64,000 bases of DNA. It comes from an uncultured Desulfovibrio sp. GTDB lineage: Bacteria; Desulfobacterota; Desulfovibrionia; Desulfovibrionales; Desulfovibrionaceae. Positions within the stretch are counted from its first letter, which is position 1, and each line of letters starts with the position of its first letter. The stretch lies in contig CALVHF010000001.1 in NCBI GenBank assembly GCA_944327295.1, positions 118,161 to 182,160 of the forward strand, given 5' to 3'. This document shows positions 8,239 through 16,838 of this stretch, one piece after another. A program made the position numbers and the translations under genes. Below the pieces are notes generated by a model. That model was not told the DNA's origin and did not search any database. It saw only the letters and a list, made by a program, of their open reading frames with translations.

Positions 8239-9291
8239 CTACTTGCCGGCCTTGTTGCGCTTAAGCTGGCGTAGGGCCTTTTGGGCATCGGGATCGCCGT
8301 TGTTGGCAGCCAGGGTATACCAGCGCCTGGCCTCGTTGATGTCCAGCGGCACGCCTGTGCCCTGCTCGTACATGAGGCCCAGGCTGTACTGGGCGGCACT
8401 CTCGTTGTTTTCGGCAGCCTTGCGATACCATTCGACGGCTTTGCCGTAGTCCTGGGGCACACCGTGCCCCTGCTCGTAGAGAAAGCCGATATTGTACTGG
8501 GCCGGGCCGTAGCCCTGATCCGCGGCCTTCTGGTACCACTGCAGGGCCTTGCCGTAATCGAGGGCGTAGCCGCGGCCCTGGGCGTACATAAAGGCCAGAT
8601 TGTTCTGGGCCTTGGGATGATCCTGTTCTGCGGCCTTTTCCAGCCAGTGCACGGCCTTGGTGTCGTCCTGGTTGCTGCCCTTGGAGTTCATGTAGATCCA
8701 GCCAAGGGAGTACTGGGCATCGGCCAGGCCCTGGTTAGCGGCCCGGGAGTACCAGTCAATGGCCTTGTTCTCGTCGCGTTTCACGCCCCTGCCATTGGCA
8801 TAGAGATAGCCTAGGTTGTACTGGGCCAAGGCGTGGCCCTGTTCCGCAGCCTTGGCAAACCATTTTGAGGCCTCCAGAAAGTTGCGGCGCACGCCTTCGC
8901 CCATGGCCAGAACCTGGCCATAGGCATTCTGGCCGCGCACATCGCCCTGCTCGGCAGAGATCTTGAAGTACTGGGCTGCCCTGGTGCGGCTTTTGCGTAT
9001 GCCCTTGCCGCTCTGGATGAGCCGGCCGAGCACAAAGGCCGCCTCGGCGTTCTTCTTGTTGGCCAGGGGCGTGAGGAGTGCCACGGCTGTGCGGTAGTCT
9101 TCCTTGTCCAGGGCTTCCTGAACAAGCTGCAGGGTGGCCTGATCCTCGCTGGTCGTGCGCTGGACTGCTTCTCCTGCAGTCTGCTCCCGTGCGGCGCCTG
9201 GAGCCGCAAGAACCTCGGGGCAGAAGACAGAGCACAGGACAAGCAAGGCAAGAGCAGGACCAAGAGAGTGAAAAAGGGACGGTAACGACAT
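8239..9291 (-). CDS. Secreted Sel1-like repeat (TPR-like) protein
   Basis: 350 residues. The first 29 or so form a Sec signal peptide ending near EVLAA. About seven consecutive Sel1-like repeats of roughly 36 residues follow (from AAFVLGRLIQSGKG to the C-terminus), each with the pattern AQY-LG-xY--G-GV--D---A--WY-KAA-QG. Such alpha-solenoid repeats mediate protein-protein contacts, often in periplasmic or envelope assemblies; the partner is unknown. AGGAG lies 6 bases before the ATG. The upstream leader holds a 9-bp hairpin (9306-9328). The near-identical DNA repeats inside are explained by the protein repeats. Adjacent to the glycan genes, but no functional link is shown. Confidence 0.88.
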   Translation of the reverse strand: MSLPSLFHSLGPALALLVLCSVFCPEVLAAPGAAREQTAGEAVQRTTSEDQATLQLVQEALDKEDYRTAVALLTPLANKKNAEAAFVLGRLIQSGKGIRKSRTRAAQYFKISAEQGDVRGQNAYGQVLAMGEGVRRNFLEASKWFAKAAEQGHALAQYNLGYLYANGRGVKRDENKAIDWYSRAANQGLADAQYSLGWIYMNSKGSNQDDTKAVHWLEKAAEQDHPKAQNNLAFMYAQGRGYALDYGKALQWYQKAADQGYGPAQYNIGFLYEQGHGVPQDYGKAVEWYRKAAENNESAAQYSLGLMYEQGTGVPLDINEARRWYTLAANNGDPDAQKALRQLKRNKAGK

Positions 9292-9305
9292 GTGGCTCCT
9301 GACTG

Positions 9306-9328
9306 ACGGTGCCCCATGTGGGCACCGT
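9306..9328 (-). promoter_or_regulatory. Hairpin in leader of the Sel1-repeat gene
   Basis: A perfect 9-bp inverted repeat (ACGGTGCCC / GGGCACCGT) lies 15 bp upstream of the start and just before the AGGAG site. It may modulate translation or transcript stability; no T-tract follows. Confidence 0.4.
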
Positions 9329-9400
9329 TCATGACGAAAGAAACAGGAAAAGAGGGAAGAAAAGGGCGGGCAGGCCAGGAGAACGGATGCTCCCGGGCGC

Positions 9401-11176
9401 CTAGAGGCGCCTGAGCGTGCCTGTCCAGAGGGCATCACAGTGCCGTCTGCTCGAGTGGGCAAAGGCTTCCAGGAAGGCCTGTCTGGCCTTTTGCACGGAC
9501 TCCGACTGCCACCAGGTCGCGGGATTGTCCCAGATGGCGTCCACCTGCATGGCGGCTGCCTCGGCACTGGAGTGCCAGATGCCTGCCTGGGCAAGCTGCA
9601 GCAGGATGCGCTGAAAGGTGGCATTGACCGGCCAGCAGGCGGGATCCCAGTAGCAGACCAGAGGAATGTTGGCTGCCATGGCCTCCAGAAGGGTGGTGCC
9701 GTGATGGTCCAGAACCAGCAGATTGCAGTTAAGGATCTGCGGTGTCAGGGGGCCTGAGCACAGATGCACCCTGGAAAAGCGGGTCAGGATCCAGGGCGCG
9801 TCGTCCAGGGTGCCGGGCACGGGAAAATAGGGACGGTAGAGGGTGCACTCCTGGCGTTTCCTGCCCAGGGCTTCTACAAACCACTGCTTGTCGTCCCTGT
9901 ACTGGACGTTTTGCAGAGGGGTGGGGTGAGAGTCCAGCTGATAGCCGATGGTCGGCATTTCCGTGCCCACAAAGATGAGCGTCTTGTTGCCGCCGTGCCA
10001 GCAGTTGTGCAGACGGCAGAGCTGCGGGGCCGGCAGGGGCACAAAGTTGGCTTTGCCGCAGACAGGTCCCAAGGCGCTTTCCTGTTCGGTCCATCCCCAG
10101 GTGATGAAGGCATGTTGGGTGTATTCCACAAGCTCCATGGCCGAGATGTGCTGCATCATGCCGTAGTTTCCGCCATGCTGCATGCAGACAAGACGTCCGC
10201 CCCTGGCCCGCCACAGGGCAAGGAACTGCCTGTAGACCGCGTCCTCGTACAAAAGGATGCTTGCCGCCCGGACCCGTGGCGTTTTCATGGGCGCCGGAGG
10301 TTCCTCGGGATGCTTAAGATCGCGCAGACTCTGCGGCAGAAGGCTCATGAAGAGGGGCAGGGGATCCATGGGCAGATCCAGGGTCGCCCCGGTCACGCTG
10401 CTTGCATAGAACATGCGCAAGGGGCGGGAATGGTCCTCGCAGCGGCTGGGGTGGCGCAGGGCCAGGGAGTAGCGCAGGGCCCGCACAAGGCCCATGCCCT
10501 TGAGAGGCGGGAAGGGCAGGTGCAGCAGCAGTCTGCGCAGGGCCTCCTTGAGACGTGCTCCTGCACCCTCGGGCCTGTGCTGCGGATAGTCCTCGCTCAC
10601 GGCAGTACCTTCGGTCACGGTCCAGGCCGGAGGACATACGGGACGCAGGAGGCAGGAAAAGAGCCAGTGGAGGCAGACGGGATTGAGGCAGCCGTGCAGA
10701 ACCACGTCCGCATCCGTACCCATGTGAAAGGTGCAGTCTTCGGGCAAAAGCTCGACCTGCAGGGGCTCGCAGCCATGGGTGTTCACCAGGGCCCGAACGC
10801 GGTACCAGATCTCGACGAGGATGCGGGCCACGTTGATGCAGTAGGGGGAGAGCAGAAGCTCCCAGTAGTCGGCAGGCAGGTCGTGGTCCGGCTGCAGCTT
10901 TTGGGCTAGTCTCGGAATCATGTCGCTTGCCAGGGATAGGGCCTGGCCTATGGCTTTTTTCTGCAGTGCCCTGTCTGCCAGGGGTTCCGGGGCAAGGGCA
11001 TAGTGGTCTTCCCAGTCCGGAAAGAAGTCTTCCAGTCCGGCAAAGCACCAGGGGCCTGCGGCAAGAACTGCTGCAGGATCGGAGGGAATGGGCATGGAAC
11101 CCAGGACAAGGCGCTTGAGAACAGGCTTTTTCGTACAGGTCCGGGCGTCGGAGTTCTGGCTCGTCATATCGTGCAT
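9401..11176 (-). CDS. LIC12162-family putative surface-sugar transferase
   Basis: About 591 residues. The C-terminal half carries the hallmarks I associate with the LIC12162 family (putative transferases of O-antigen or flagellin-glycan loci in Leptospira and others): RLVCMQHGGNYGMMQHISAM followed by AFITWGW, and a late LVLDHHGTTLLEAMAANIPLVC stretch like the nucleotide-sugar side of GT-B glycosyltransferases. The expected role is adding a nonulosonic-acid-type sugar or similar group. Its neighbour is a NeuB/PseI-type synthase, which supports this. The start is uncertain: ATG at 11176 or 11167, neither with a Shine-Dalgarno. A terminator separates it from the synthase gene, so it may have its own promoter. 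Confidence 0.7.
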   Translation of the reverse strand: MHDMTSQNSDARTCTKKPVLKRLVLGSMPIPSDPAAVLAAGPWCFAGLEDFFPDWEDHYALAPEPLADRALQKKAIGQALSLASDMIPRLAQKLQPDHDLPADYWELLLSPYCINVARILVEIWYRVRALVNTHGCEPLQVELLPEDCTFHMGTDADVVLHGCLNPVCLHWLFSCLLRPVCPPAWTVTEGTAVSEDYPQHRPEGAGARLKEALRRLLLHLPFPPLKGMGLVRALRYSLALRHPSRCEDHSRPLRMFYASSVTGATLDLPMDPLPLFMSLLPQSLRDLKHPEEPPAPMKTPRVRAASILLYEDAVYRQFLALWRARGGRLVCMQHGGNYGMMQHISAMELVEYTQHAFITWGWTEQESALGPVCGKANFVPLPAPQLCRLHNCWHGGNKTLIFVGTEMPTIGYQLDSHPTPLQNVQYRDDKQWFVEALGRKRQECTLYRPYFPVPGTLDDAPWILTRFSRVHLCSGPLTPQILNCNLLVLDHHGTTLLEAMAANIPLVCYWDPACWPVNATFQRILLQLAQAGIWHSSAEAAAMQVDAIWDNPATWWQSESVQKARQAFLEAFAHSSRRHCDALWTGTLRRL

Positions 11177-11186
11177 GTCGGTGTGC

Positions 11187-11223
11187 AAAAACGGGCAGGT
11201 CCGCACAAGCTGCGGAACCTGCC
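11187..11223 (-). terminator. Rho-independent terminator after the NeuB/PseI-type gene
   Basis: Read leftwards, GGCAGGT and TGCGG arms form a 12-bp stem with one bulge, followed by CG and five T. It sits about 80 bp past the synthase stop and only about 10 bp before the transferase start. Confidence 0.75.
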
Positions 11224-11303
11224 GCAAGGAAGGAACAGGGCTGCCCCTGACAGGCAGGGACAGTCGGGTGCCGGTAAAGGCAAGGGGAGTCCGAAAGGAG
11301 GGG

Positions 11304-12365
11304 CTAGCGATCGAGGTCAGCCCAGGAGAGCACGGTATCCTCGGGGATGTCCCTGCGGGCACGCATGCCGAGCACTTCGTCGATGCAGCGCGGAGAAATG
11401 CCGTGGGCCGGGCGCTTCCAGGTCAGATCGTCCCTGGTCAGGACACAGCCTTTGGCAATGGGGCGGGCAGCAACCAGGGAACGCCGGGCATTCTTGCGGG
11501 CAGGTTCCTCGGAAGGATAGGAGCGCACGGCAAAATCGCCAACGCTGGTCAGAATGGCCTGCATTTTGCTGCGGAACAGGGCCAGATCGTTCTTGTCCAT
11601 GGCGTGATAGTGATCGTTGCCGGGCAGGGTCTTGTCAAAGGTAAAGTGCTTTTCCAGGATGCGGGCGCCAAGCAGGGTAGCCGTCACGAGAATGTGCATG
11701 TCGTCGGGCAGGGTGTGGTCGGAGTATCCGATGGCCAGGTGCGGGAAATGGCGCTTGAGTCCCACAATCATGCCAAGCCCTGCGTTTTCGTCCAGAGTGG
11801 GATAGTTGAGCACGCAGTGGAGCAGGGCAAGCCTGTTGCCCTTGGCTTCAATCCATTCCACGGCCTCGTCCACCTCGTGCAGGGCGGAGGCGCCGGTGGA
11901 CAGAATGATAGGTTTGCCGAAGTCGCACAGGTATTCAATGAAGGGCTTGTTGGTGATGTCCGAAGAGGAGATCTTGAAGACATCCATGAGGGGATTGAGG
12001 AAACGGGCGCTTTCCACGTCAAAGGGCGTGGACATGAAGGCAATGCCTTCGTCGTCGCACCAGCGCTTGAGCTGCTCGAATTCCTTTTTCCAGAAGGAAT
12101 CGTGCCTGGTGAAGAGCTCGTACTGGCTCTTTGTGGGCTCCTTGGTGGTATCCCAGTAGGCAGGGGAATCCTTGGAGGCCAGGGTACCGGCCTTGTAGGT
12201 CTGGAATTTGATGGCATCGGCGCCGCCTTCCCGGGCTTCGCAGATGAGGCGTTTGGCCAGGTCCATGCTGCCTTCATGGTTTACACCGGCCTCGGCAATG
12301 ATATAGGGCATGGGAATGTGGGTTTCCACAGCCGGAACGGTCAGATAGTCGAAAATGTTCTGCAT
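11304..12365 (-). CDS. N-acetylneuraminate/pseudaminate-type synthase (NeuB family)
   Basis: 353 residues. It condenses phosphoenolpyruvate with an amino-sugar to make a nonulosonic acid. The TIM-barrel NeuB domain (about 20-265) shows IIAEAGVNHEGSMDLAK, DAIKFQTYK, KISSSDITN and LEKHFTFDK. A C-terminal SAF (antifreeze-like) domain follows from about residue 280. Sialic, legionaminic and pseudaminic acid synthases share this fold and the substrate cannot be told from sequence. No sugar-nucleotide epimerase, aminotransferase or CMP-transferase genes are nearby, so the rest of the pathway is elsewhere. GGAG lies about 9 bases before the ATG at 12365. Confidence 0.85.
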   Translation of the reverse strand: MQNIFDYLTVPAVETHIPMPYIIAEAGVNHEGSMDLAKRLICEAREGGADAIKFQTYKAGTLASKDSPAYWDTTKEPTKSQYELFTRHDSFWKKEFEQLKRWCDDEGIAFMSTPFDVESARFLNPLMDVFKISSSDITNKPFIEYLCDFGKPIILSTGASALHEVDEAVEWIEAKGNRLALLHCVLNYPTLDENAGLGMIVGLKRHFPHLAIGYSDHTLPDDMHILVTATLLGARILEKHFTFDKTLPGNDHYHAMDKNDLALFRSKMQAILTSVGDFAVRSYPSEEPARKNARRSLVAARPIAKGCVLTRDDLTWKRPAHGISPRCIDEVLGMRARRDIPEDTVLSWADLDR

Positions 12366-12732
12366 GGTTATCGACTCCGATGCGGGCATGCCGCCTGAAG
12401 ACGAAAGAAGTGTTTTTGTAAGGGGCCTGTGCGCCCTCAGGGCACTCTTGCCAGAGGCTGAGGGCTTGGTACGTGCGGGGGCCTGCCCTGTGGGCATCCC
12501 TGTCTGCGCTGTGGCGCCTGCAGGTCCTGCACTTGAGACAAGGCTGTGAGTCTGCTAGCACAGAAGCGCCTGAAAGGCAAAAAAGGCTTCCTGGCCCAGG
12601 GCGGACCGGAAGCCTGAAAAGCAAGGGAATACCAGGGAGCAATGCCGCTGCAGCGCCTGTCTCGCACTGTGCCTGGCAGGGCTCCCTGTGATGCACACTG
12701 GCAAGCAACCCGTTACAGAGGGAGGAGACGAG
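12366..12732. other. Divergent intergenic region with an orphan terminator
   Basis: A 367-bp gap between the NeuB-type gene (leftward) and rdgB (rightward). It contains a strong leftward hairpin plus T-tract at 12579-12615 with no gene ahead of it on that strand. The NeuB reading frame is open upstream of its ATG for another 44 codons but without a better start. Confidence 0.5.
12579..12615 (-). terminator. Orphan terminator / attenuator-like hairpin
   Basis: Read leftwards, AGGCTTCC pairs with GGAAGCCT across a 16-base loop (itself with GG/CC pairs) and is followed directly by TTTTTT. Nothing coding precedes it on this strand within 117 bp. It could end a small RNA or attenuate a long leader of the NeuB-type gene. 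Confidence 0.65.
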
Positions 12733-13383
12733 ATGGCAGAGCTGGAAAAGGTTGTTCTGGCAACACACAATACCGGCAAGGTCCGGGAACTGGCAGAACC
12801 CCTGCGCAGTCTCGGCGTGGAACTGCTGGGCCTGGAGGCCTTTCCGCAGGTGGGCGAGATCGTGGAGGACGGCGCAACCTTTGCCGAAAACGCGCTCATC
12901 AAGGCAGCAACCGTGGCCGATGCCACGGGCCTTATCAGCATAGCCGACGATTCGGGGCTGGAGGTGGATGCCCTGGACGGGCGGCCCGGCATCTATTCGG
13001 CCCGCTATGCCGACGACCTCTTGCCCATGGAGGGCGAGAGCAGGGACATGCGCAATATCCGCAAGCTGCTCATGGAACTCAAGGATGTGCCCTACGAGCG
13101 GCGCCAGGCCCGCTTTGTCTGCTGCATGGCCTGCGTGAGTCCCGGGCTCTACGAGCCAGAGGAAACCCTGGTTGTGCAGGGGACCTGGGAAGGCCGCATT
13201 TTGCCTTCCTGCATAGGCAGCAACGGCTTTGGCTATGATCCCGTCTTTGCCGATGTGGTGCTCGGCGTCACGGCAGCCCAGCTCACCCGAGAGGAAAAGA
13301 TGGCACGCAGCCACAGGGGGCAGGCCGTGCAGTCCCTCATTGCCTGCTGGCCGGAATGGCGGGCCAGCCTGCCAAGGAAATAG
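12733..13383 (+). CDS. rdgB: dITP/XTP pyrophosphatase (RdgB/HAM1)
   Basis: 216 residues. It hydrolyses non-canonical purine triphosphates (dITP, XTP) to monophosphates and so keeps them out of DNA. The N-terminal motif VVLATHNTGKVREL is the HAM1 signature. ADDSGLEVDALDGRPGIYSA carries the catalytic/metal-binding residues, and GFGYDPVF lies near residue 170, with an SHRGQA-type end. GGGAGGAG precedes the ATG by 6 bases; upstream in-frame ATGs lack a site. It converges on the SGNH hydrolase gene with only 16 bp between the stops. Confidence 0.95.
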   Translation: MAELEKVVLATHNTGKVRELAEPLRSLGVELLGLEAFPQVGEIVEDGATFAENALIKAATVADATGLISIADDSGLEVDALDGRPGIYSARYADDLLPMEGESRDMRNIRKLLMELKDVPYERRQARFVCCMACVSPGLYEPEETLVVQGTWEGRILPSCIGSNGFGYDPVFADVVLGVTAAQLTREEKMARSHRGQAVQSLIACWPEWRASLPRK

Positions 13384-13399
13384 CCCTGTCCGTGAAAGG

Positions 13400-14035
13400 T
13401 CAGCTCTGGCGCCAGTCCAGGCCGCGCAGGAGCTGACCTATGGCCAGGCCCAGGCGCAGGTGGCCCACCTCTGCCATGTGGTAGCCGTCGCGGGCATCCA
13501 TGGCGGCCAGGATGCTGCCGCCGTTCAAGAAAAAGACGCCGGCCTTGCGGGCCATGCGTTCCATGGGGCCGGCCAGGTCCTGGCAGAGCACCTCCCGGTC
13601 TGCTCCGTAGTCCTGCACAAGATCCTGCAGGGCACATTCGGCCATGGGCGGAGGACTGACCAGGAGGATTTTGAGATCTCGGCCGCAGAGCGTACGGGCG
13701 GCTTCTGTCATGCGCAGCAGGTTGGCGCAGATGGCTGCGGCAGAAAGGTTGAGCGGCGGCATCACGTCATTGGTGCCCAGCATGAGAACCAAGCCGTTCA
13801 GGGGCTTGTGTGCCTCAAGGACCGGGGCAAGGGTGGCTCCCCCGAGCAGCTCTTTGGGAAAGACCGGGCTTTTCCAGGCACTGCAGCGGCCATTGAGGCC
13901 ATCCACCAGGGGCAGGACATTGAGGGCCTGCCTCGTGACCATGGTCGTATAGCGCCTGTTGGGCGGCAGGCGTCCGCCACCCGGGCGATACCCCCAGGTA
14001 TTGGAGTCGCCGTAGAAAAGGACTCTGAGTATCAC
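13400..14035 (-). CDS. SGNH/GDSL-family hydrolase (arylesterase-like)
   Basis: 211 residues. The block I motif FYGDSNTWG carries the nucleophile Ser near residue 10, block III shows MLGTNDV, and the block V Asp/His is in DARDGYHMAEVGH. This pattern fits SGNH esterases such as the multifunctional arylesterase TesA-like group. The substrate is unknown. It lacks a signal peptide, so it is cytoplasmic if the start is right. The GTG start at 14035 overlaps the TGA of the upstream gene (GTGA), which indicates translational coupling; a longer ATG start would lie inside that gene. Confidence 0.82.
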   Translation of the reverse strand: MILRVLFYGDSNTWGYRPGGGRLPPNRRYTTMVTRQALNVLPLVDGLNGRCSAWKSPVFPKELLGGATLAPVLEAHKPLNGLVLMLGTNDVMPPLNLSAAAICANLLRMTEAARTLCGRDLKILLVSPPPMAECALQDLVQDYGADREVLCQDLAGPMERMARKAGVFFLNGGSILAAMDARDGYHMAEVGHLRLGLAIGQLLRGLDWRQS

Positions 14036-14547
14036 GGTCGTACCTGCCGGGCCTGGGGAAGGAGCAGGGGATCCGCATTGCGTATCAGCCCAAGGAAGTT
14101 CTGGCACTCTTCCCTGTTGCCGGAAATGACGGTCAGAGCCGTCAGCTCGCCATTGGTCCCCACCCAGATGGTGGCAGGAATCCCTGTCATGGTGGCCTCA
14201 AGACGCAGCAGGCCCGCGTCCTGCTCTGGGCCGGACAGGATGGTGCAGCCGTTTTCCTGCAGGCTTGCGACAAGTTGCCTGCCCGTGGCCGCAAGATCCG
14301 TGTTCGCACCGGCCTCCTCAATCTGTATCATGACCGAGGCATTCTTTTCCTTGTTGTAATAGTGGGCAAGGGAACGCTTCTGGGCATTGTTGAAGCCGGG
14401 GGCCATGGAGGCCTTCCAGGCATCGGGCACATTGGCAATGTCGTAGAAATCGCAGGTAATGTCCCTGGCAGGCGCAGTTGTGGGTAGGGCAAGCAGGACA
14501 AGAACAGGAACGATGCAGGTAAGGAACAGGAAACGAAGAGCGTTCAT
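14032..14547 (-). CDS. Secreted protein of unknown function
   Basis: 171 residues. An N-terminal signal peptide (MNALRFLFLTCIVPVLVLLA, cleavage near TAPA-RD) exports it. The mature part, about 145 residues, has two cysteines (ITCDF early and ECQNF late; a third is in NGCTI), no transmembrane segment and no family I recognise. The pattern of a stress-like or inhibitor-like small periplasmic protein is only a guess. It is coupled to the downstream SGNH hydrolase by a 4-base GTGA overlap, so the two are likely co-expressed. The Shine-Dalgarno is weak. Confidence 0.7.
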   Translation of the reverse strand: MNALRFLFLTCIVPVLVLLALPTTAPARDITCDFYDIANVPDAWKASMAPGFNNAQKRSLAHYYNKEKNASVMIQIEEAGANTDLAATGRQLVASLQENGCTILSGPEQDAGLLRLEATMTGIPATIWVGTNGELTALTVISGNREECQNFLGLIRNADPLLLPQARQVRP

Positions 14548-14840
14548 AAGCTGAAGGTTTGCGGACAAAAGCAGTTTTTTGGGACAGGACGCTGGCAGAA
14601 GGGCCGTTTTTTTCTGCACGAGGGGACAAAACGGCCGACAGGATGCTGTGCGTGTGCAAGGGCTGTCTCCGATGCAAGACAAACGGGCCCTTGACAGGCG
14701 AAAAGCGCCAATCAGAGGTCCCTTGTGCATACAGGACTTGTCGCAGTGGTGCAATAGAAAATGCGGATATGCATGGGCCAGGGACAAGAGCAGGAGAGGC
14801 GGGATCGGCAGCTTGCGTCCGCAGCTGACAGAAGGACATG

Positions 14841-14871
14841 AAAAAAGGGCTCCGGATCGAAGCCGAAGCCC
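14841..14871 (-). terminator. Rho-independent terminator after the P1B-ATPase
   Basis: Read leftwards, GGGCT-CGG pairs with CCG-AGCCC around an 8-base loop with one mismatch, then TTTTTT. It lies 42 bp past the ATPase stop. The remaining 290 bp before the secreted-protein gene shows nothing else I can name. Confidence 0.85.
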
Positions 14872-14913
14872 TGTTGCTTCAAAGGAGGCAGGAGCGCGCG
14901 TACTGATGTTCCC

Positions 14914-16821
14914 TTAGGCTGCTTGCACCCGTGCGGAGACGGCACTCTTCCAGTTCAGAAGGAAGATGGAATTGACAATGACGAAGACTGAGCCTGCATT
15001 GTGCACAAGGGCGCCGGTCACGGGATTGAGGACAGCCGTCATGGCCAGAATGATGGCCACGAAGTTGAGCAGCATGGAGAAGGTGAGGTTGGCGGTAATG
15101 GTGCGCATGGTTCTCTTGGACAGGGCAAAGAGATGCGGGAGCATGGCAATGTCGTCGTTGACAAGGACAATGTCGGCGGCATCGATGGCAATGTCGCTGC
15201 CCACGCCGCCCATGGCTATGCCCACGCGGGCCTTTCTCAGGGCCGGTGCATCGTTGATGCCGTCGCCAATCATGCACACAGGGGCACGGTTCGCTTCGCT
15301 GCGGTCTATGAAGTTCAGCTTGTCCTCGGGCAGGCAGTTGGGATGCACTTCCCTGATGCTGACCTGGGAGGCAATGGTCCGGGCAGCACTTTCGTGGTCG
15401 CCCGTGAGCAGGACGGGTTCGACCTGCACCTTTTTCAGGTTGGCAATGGTCTGGGCGGCATCGGGGCGCAGGGTGTCGGCCAGGGCCACCATGCCGGAGA
15501 GCTCATTGTCCACGGCAATGTAGATGACGGAGTGCCCGAGGCTTGCGTGCTGTTCGGCAAGCTGCAGGACGTCCCTGCCCGGGGCAAGATCGTCCATGAG
15601 ATCCCTGTTGCCGGCGCGCACCCTGTGACCGTTCACAAGGCCGCTGACCCCCTTGCCGGGCGTCATGACAAAGTCCGTGACCTCCGGAAGGCCTGTGCCA
15701 GAGGAGTGCTTCTTCAGAGTCTCCCGGTAGCTGGCCACAAGGGCCTTGCCCAGGGGATGCTCGGATTTCTGTTCCACAGAGGCTGCCATGCCATAGAGCG
15801 TGTCTTTGTCGTACTTGTCCGTGAAGGTGTAGATTTCCCGCACGGCCGGAGTGCCCGTGGTCAGGGTGCCGGTCTTGTCAAAGGCCACCCTGGTGACCTT
15901 GGCCAGGCGTTCCAGGGCATCGCCCTCGCGAACAAGGAAGCGGTGGTGGGTGGCATTGCCAATGGCGGCCATGATGGCTGTGGGCGTGGCCAGAACCAGG
16001 GCGCAGGGGCAGAACACGACCAGGATGGTGACAGAGCGCAGGATTTCGCCGGTCACGCACCAGGTGATGAAGGCCGAGATCAGGGCAATGACTACAATCC
16101 AGGTAGCCCATCGGTCGGCAAGGCTCACAATCTTGGCCTTGCTGGCATCGGCGGACTGCACAAGGCGGATCATGCGCTGCAAGGAGCTGTCCTCGCCCAC
16201 CTTGAGGGCCCGCATGTCGAAGGCACCGTACTGATTGACCGTGCCGGAAAAGACCTCGTCGCCCTCGCACTTGTCCACGGGCAGGGATTCGCCGGTCATG
16301 AGCGCCTGATTGACGGACGTCTTGCCCGAGACAATCACGCCGTCCACGGGAATGGTTTCGCCGGGCAGGACGCGGACAAGATCGTTGACCCTGACCTGTT
16401 CGGCAGCAACAATGTCTTCCCTGCCGTCCGCAGAGACGATGCGGGCGGTGCGCGGCGTCAGATGCACGAGCTTTTCAATGCCGGCCCTGGCCTTGGCCAC
16501 GGTCAGTTCTTCGAGAAGACCGCCAAGCTGCATGATGACAGCCACTTCGCCTGCAGCAAAGTCCTCGCCCACTATGACCGAGGCGATGAGGGCCATGGAC
16601 ACAAGAACATCGGCCTTGATGTCAAAGGCTGTGACAAGGCCGTGTATTGCTTCGAGAATGATGGGCAAACCACAGAGAATGATGGCAATCCAGGCCGCGT
16701 CGAAGGGCAGGGGCAGCAGATCGAAGCCGCTGACCACCAGTGCCATGGCGGAGATAACGAGAAAGACGATGTCGCGTTTTGTGCCACCCCACGCAAGAAG
16801 TTTTTCAAGAGCATCCATCAT
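14914..16821 (-). CDS. P1B-type heavy-metal-transporting ATPase
   Basis: 635 residues. It is an inner-membrane ATP-driven metal exporter. Landmarks are TGES (176-179, actuator), CPC in membrane helix 6 (271-273), DKTGTLT with phospho-acceptor Asp315, SEHPLG in the nucleotide domain and GDGINDAPA. There is no N-terminal metal-binding HMA domain. CPC fits both Cu(I) and Zn/Cd classes; the last helices (LLNF and HNAGSVFVIVNS) lack the clear YN and MxxSS signature of Cu(I) ATPases, so the metal is unresolved. AAGGAGG precedes the ATG by 9 bases. An operator-like palindrome and a CsoR-type repressor lie directly upstream. Confidence 0.9.
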   Translation of the reverse strand: MMDALEKLLAWGGTKRDIVFLVISAMALVVSGFDLLPLPFDAAWIAIILCGLPIILEAIHGLVTAFDIKADVLVSMALIASVIVGEDFAAGEVAVIMQLGGLLEELTVAKARAGIEKLVHLTPRTARIVSADGREDIVAAEQVRVNDLVRVLPGETIPVDGVIVSGKTSVNQALMTGESLPVDKCEGDEVFSGTVNQYGAFDMRALKVGEDSSLQRMIRLVQSADASKAKIVSLADRWATWIVVIALISAFITWCVTGEILRSVTILVVFCPCALVLATPTAIMAAIGNATHHRFLVREGDALERLAKVTRVAFDKTGTLTTGTPAVREIYTFTDKYDKDTLYGMAASVEQKSEHPLGKALVASYRETLKKHSSGTGLPEVTDFVMTPGKGVSGLVNGHRVRAGNRDLMDDLAPGRDVLQLAEQHASLGHSVIYIAVDNELSGMVALADTLRPDAAQTIANLKKVQVEPVLLTGDHESAARTIASQVSIREVHPNCLPEDKLNFIDRSEANRAPVCMIGDGINDAPALRKARVGIAMGGVGSDIAIDAADIVLVNDDIAMLPHLFALSKRTMRTITANLTFSMLLNFVAIILAMTAVLNPVTGALVHNAGSVFVIVNSIFLLNWKSAVSARVQAA

Positions 16822-16838
16822 GAGAGCAAACCTCCTTT

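Noticed and set aside
8239..9100. Short tandem DNA repeats
   Set aside because: They are the coding sequence of the Sel1-like protein repeats and vary at third codon positions, so they are not a separate DNA repeat.
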